Shown: one piece after another, positions 61,865-64,000 of the stretch
Numbering within the stretch: position 1 is the stretch's first letter
Layout of the letters: each line of letters begins with the position of its first letter
DNA from: Pisaster brevispinus
Taxonomy: Eukaryota > Echinodermata > Asteroidea > Forcipulatida > Asteriidae
DNA length: 64,000 bases
Reading direction: 5' to 3'
Assembly: GCA_023634235.1 (NCBI GenBank)
Contig: JAMKCF010000013.1
Location: 1,612,001-1,676,000 of the forward strand
The notes under the pieces: model-generated
Database searches by the model: none
Seen by the model: only the letters and a program-made list of their open reading frames with translations
What the model was told of the DNA's origin: nothing
Program-made: the position numbers and the translations under genes

Positions 61865-62513
61865 CTGTGGAAAAACAAAACTTGATAAAATTGATATGCC
61901 TAAAGGAAGAAAATGCTCACAATCATAACAACTGGAAAAATGCCGTTTCCGACCTTTATAAGAACTTGCGATGATCACAACATTCCTCCTTGACAGTGAC
62001 TGGTTGGGGACCATCGGGAAGGAGGGTTCTGATCACAGTATAACTATTACACTACAGTAACTGTTTCCACCAACATGTCACTCATTAAGAACGTTTCTTA
62101 AAATAAATTCTTGTGCCACTGAAGTGATCATTTGGCATTCAGCAAGTTAGTTGCTTCCAACATGTACCACTCAGTGGTGTATTTCCTTCCTCCATGCTTT
62201 AAAGTAACATTCACTACAAACAGAAAATACACTGGTCACTACATACATTTAACATTCCCTACCACACACACTGACACTGATGACACAGCAGTATGACACT
62301 GACAGGAGTAAAAAACCGATATCTATTTCCTTTTAAACCACAATACTTTGGAGTGAAATGAGTCCCAAAATGCTTTATAATCAAAAGCTACTGTACTTCT
62401 AGCCAAGTAAGTTTGTATTGCCATTAAAAAAAGAGTGATTACCAAACGTACAGTATACCTTCCCTTGCTTTAGTAACATTCACTACACACAGAACAACAA
62501 TAACAATAACATT

Positions 62514-63049
62514 GGGTCCTACTACTTGCCGTCAACTCACCGACTTGCCGTCAACTCGCCGTCAACTCATTTTCGTGCCGTCAACTCATTAAATATACAT
62601 CAAAAAATTATAAATGGGGCATGGAAGTGTTAAATCTGGGCTAAACTACATATTTCTTATGGTTTTCGGTACAATTTCATTTACAAAAATGACTTTGTGT
62701 TGATAAATAAATAGTATAAACGCAGCAAATATAGCGCCCTCTGATGTCCATCCATAGCTTGATACTTGCATTTCACACCCATACCATGAATGGTACAGTC
62801 CAAGCTCCGTGAAAAGGAAAGATTGCGGCCAACGGCTAAGCGTTTATACTATTTATTTATCAACACAAAATCGTTTTTGTAAATGAAATTGTACCGAAAA
62901 CCATAAGAAATATGTAGTTTAGCCCAGATTTAACACTTCCATGCCCCATTTATAATTTTTTGATGTATATTTAATGAGTTGACGGCACGAAAATGAGTTG
63001 ACGGCGAGTTGACGGCAAGTCGGCGAGTTGACGGCAAGTAGTAGGACCG
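62514..63049. mobile_element. 536-bp foldback DNA element with about 208-bp TIRs and 8-bp TSD
   Basis: Left arm from 62515 (GGTCCTACTACTTGCCGTC) is the near-perfect reverse complement of the right arm ending at 63048, running about 208 bp to a spacer of about 117 bp. Both arms carry subrepeats of GCCGTCAACTC near their ends. The sequence ATAACATT flanks both sides (62506-62513 and 63050-63057) as an 8-bp target duplication, which fits hAT or Mutator-type transposition. No transposase frame inside, so it is non-autonomous. Confidence 0.88.
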
Positions 63050-63168
63050 ATAACATTCCCTACCCTTAATACACACGCTGACACTGACAAGACGGTGACA
63101 GCAGTGTGACAGTAACTAGTAAGTACAAACTAAGTAGGATTTTAAACTTAGCATGGTGGAAGTATAAC

Positions 63169-63298
63169 TAAGTAAGGTTTGCGGTAACACCATGTGAAAA
63201 TCTCTTTTGAGTAGCGTAGAATCGTTAACCCACCGGTTCTTTTCAGAACCTACACTACTCAAAAGAGATTTTCACATGGTGTTTACCGCAAACCTTAC
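63169..63298. mobile_element. Foldback MITE family A, copy 2
   Basis: About 130 bp. The outer arms (TAAGTAAGGTTTGCGGTAAC and its complement) fold back along most of the element, around a CCGGTTC centre. Close relative of the copy at 24015-24168, which has slightly longer arms. Lies about 470 bp upstream of the SNRPA1 start codon. Confidence 0.8.
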
Positions 63299-63772
63299 CA
63301 ATGAAATTACATTACAAAACACCTCACACTCCACTCACAGCAAAAATGATTATGAAACAAACCCTCCAACAACAGCTTAGATCAACCAAGAGGGAAATAT
63401 GGTACAGCCTCCCACCCAGCAATCTAGCGATTCCAACACTACTTAATTTACCTTCAACGTGGTACTGTCCGGTTTTCCAAAGAAAATATTATCCCGCATC
63501 TGGCTGGCGCGCTGTTTTTATAGCTGTAAACGTACCTAAAAATAAACATCCGTCACATAAACATAAGACGAGTGACCTTCAAGTTGGCAACAGAGGGCGC
63601 TGTTCAAGTACAAATCCGCGGTACACTAAAAAAAACGTGGAACATTCGTCGCTGAAGTGAGCTAAGTTCATATGGATTTTATGCGAGACATATCCGTTTT
63701 TGAAAGAAAATACGCGTCAACAATCTTGTAGGATAACTTGGGCATTGTTGGTCATCCTTAAAATTCGATAAA

Positions 63773-63854
63773 ATGCCCAAGTTAACAGCGGACTTGATCG
63801 AGCAGAGCGGGCAGTACACAAACGCGTTGAAGGAACGTGAGATTGATTTACGTG
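63773..63854 (+). CDS. SNRPA1: SNRPA1 (U2 snRNP protein A') first coding exon, partial gene
   Basis: ATG at 63773 opens 27 codons plus one base, ending at donor GTAAGT (63855). The peptide starts MPKLTADLIEQSGQYTNALK and ends EREIDLRG, matching the very conserved N-terminus of U2A' (MVKLTAELIEQ..QYTN..R-E-DLRG). U2A' is a leucine-rich-repeat protein that binds U2B'' and U2 snRNA in the spliceosome. The remaining exons are right of the window. The gene is divergent from, and about 1.9 kb from, the 5' end of the ABCA gene. Confidence 0.95.
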
Positions 63855-64000
63855 GTAAGTATACAGTGTATGGTTGAGCCACAATTCCGTGTATTTTCGA
63901 CACTGCCGTTTATTTCACCTTTCTTTCTCGTTCTCCATCAATAAATAGACCAACTATACAATACCATTTGTACGTCATTTGTGTTACCTCCATGGTTATA

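Larger units (their letters stand above)
61865..63772. promoter_or_regulatory. Head-to-head intergenic region between ABCA gene and SNRPA1
   Basis: Divergent 5' ends imply both promoters, and any undetected upstream ABCA exon, lie here. The middle is taken up by two foldback elements (62514-63049 and 63169-63298). The part nearest SNRPA1 (63300-63772) is the likely U2A' promoter; I see no clear TATA box at a fixed distance. The frame open at 63301-63660 shows no recognisable protein and is not called. Confidence 0.5.

Noticed and set aside
63301..63660. 119-codon plus-strand frame upstream of SNRPA1
   Set aside because: No recognisable protein, adjoins a MITE, and lies in the probable promoter region.

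Overview
This is a eukaryotic (animal) genomic window, not prokaryotic. Every convincing gene is split by GT-AG introns, introns occupy about nine tenths of the sequence, and they are packed with foldback (MITE-like) elements, tRNA-derived SINEs, LINE 3' ends and minisatellites. The mix of repeats and the divergence of the encoded proteins from vertebrates suggest a marine invertebrate deuterostome. An echinoderm is my best guess, but that is inference and no sequence here settles it.

Almost the whole window (about 1-61864, minus strand) is one large gene for a full-length-type ABC transporter of subfamily A, in the ABCA1/ABCA4/ABCA7 group. I could chain 36 coding exons from the start codon at 61372 down to 198, with all splice phases agreeing and no reading-frame break. 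They encode 2045 residues: N-terminal membrane helix, a large first extracellular domain (ECD1), first membrane domain, complete NBD1 (Walker A, Q-loop, signature, Walker B, H-loop), a Ser/Arg-rich linker, and the start of the second half (TM7, ECD2, TM8). The rest of TMD2, NBD2 and the C-terminus lie beyond the left edge. Many exon lengths (66, 94, 142, 241, 117, 223, 222, 132, 138) equal those I recall for vertebrate ABCA1/ABCA4, which supports the boundaries.

The most interesting coding feature is in ECD1. The exon triplet 125-198-91 nt (exons 5-7) is followed by a second triplet of 125-198-69 nt (exons 8-10). Matching phases, paired cysteines and weak but gapless similarity suggest a tandem duplication of a module that vertebrate ABCA1/ABCA4 have once. 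Skipping exons 5-7 would keep the frame. Other points of note are a well-spliced but out-of-phase orphan exon at 10435-10641, an exon (29) with a ladder of basophilic-kinase sites, and an intron splitting what is one exon in vertebrates.

At the right edge, on the plus strand, 63773-63854 is the first coding exon of SNRPA1 (U2 snRNP protein A'). The two genes are head to head. The roughly 1.9 kb between them holds a 536-bp foldback element with about 208-bp terminal inverted repeats and a perfect 8-bp target duplication, plus a copy of a second foldback family.

Layout from right to left: SNRPA1 exon 1; shared intergenic region; noncoding and first coding exons of the ABCA gene (61.9-60.1 kb); an 11-kb repeat-rich intron; ECD1 exons (49-25 kb); TMD1 (24-22 kb); NBD1 (21-17 kb); linker (16-14 kb); a 7.7-kb repeat-rich intron; TM7/ECD2/TM8 exons (6.2-0.2 kb).
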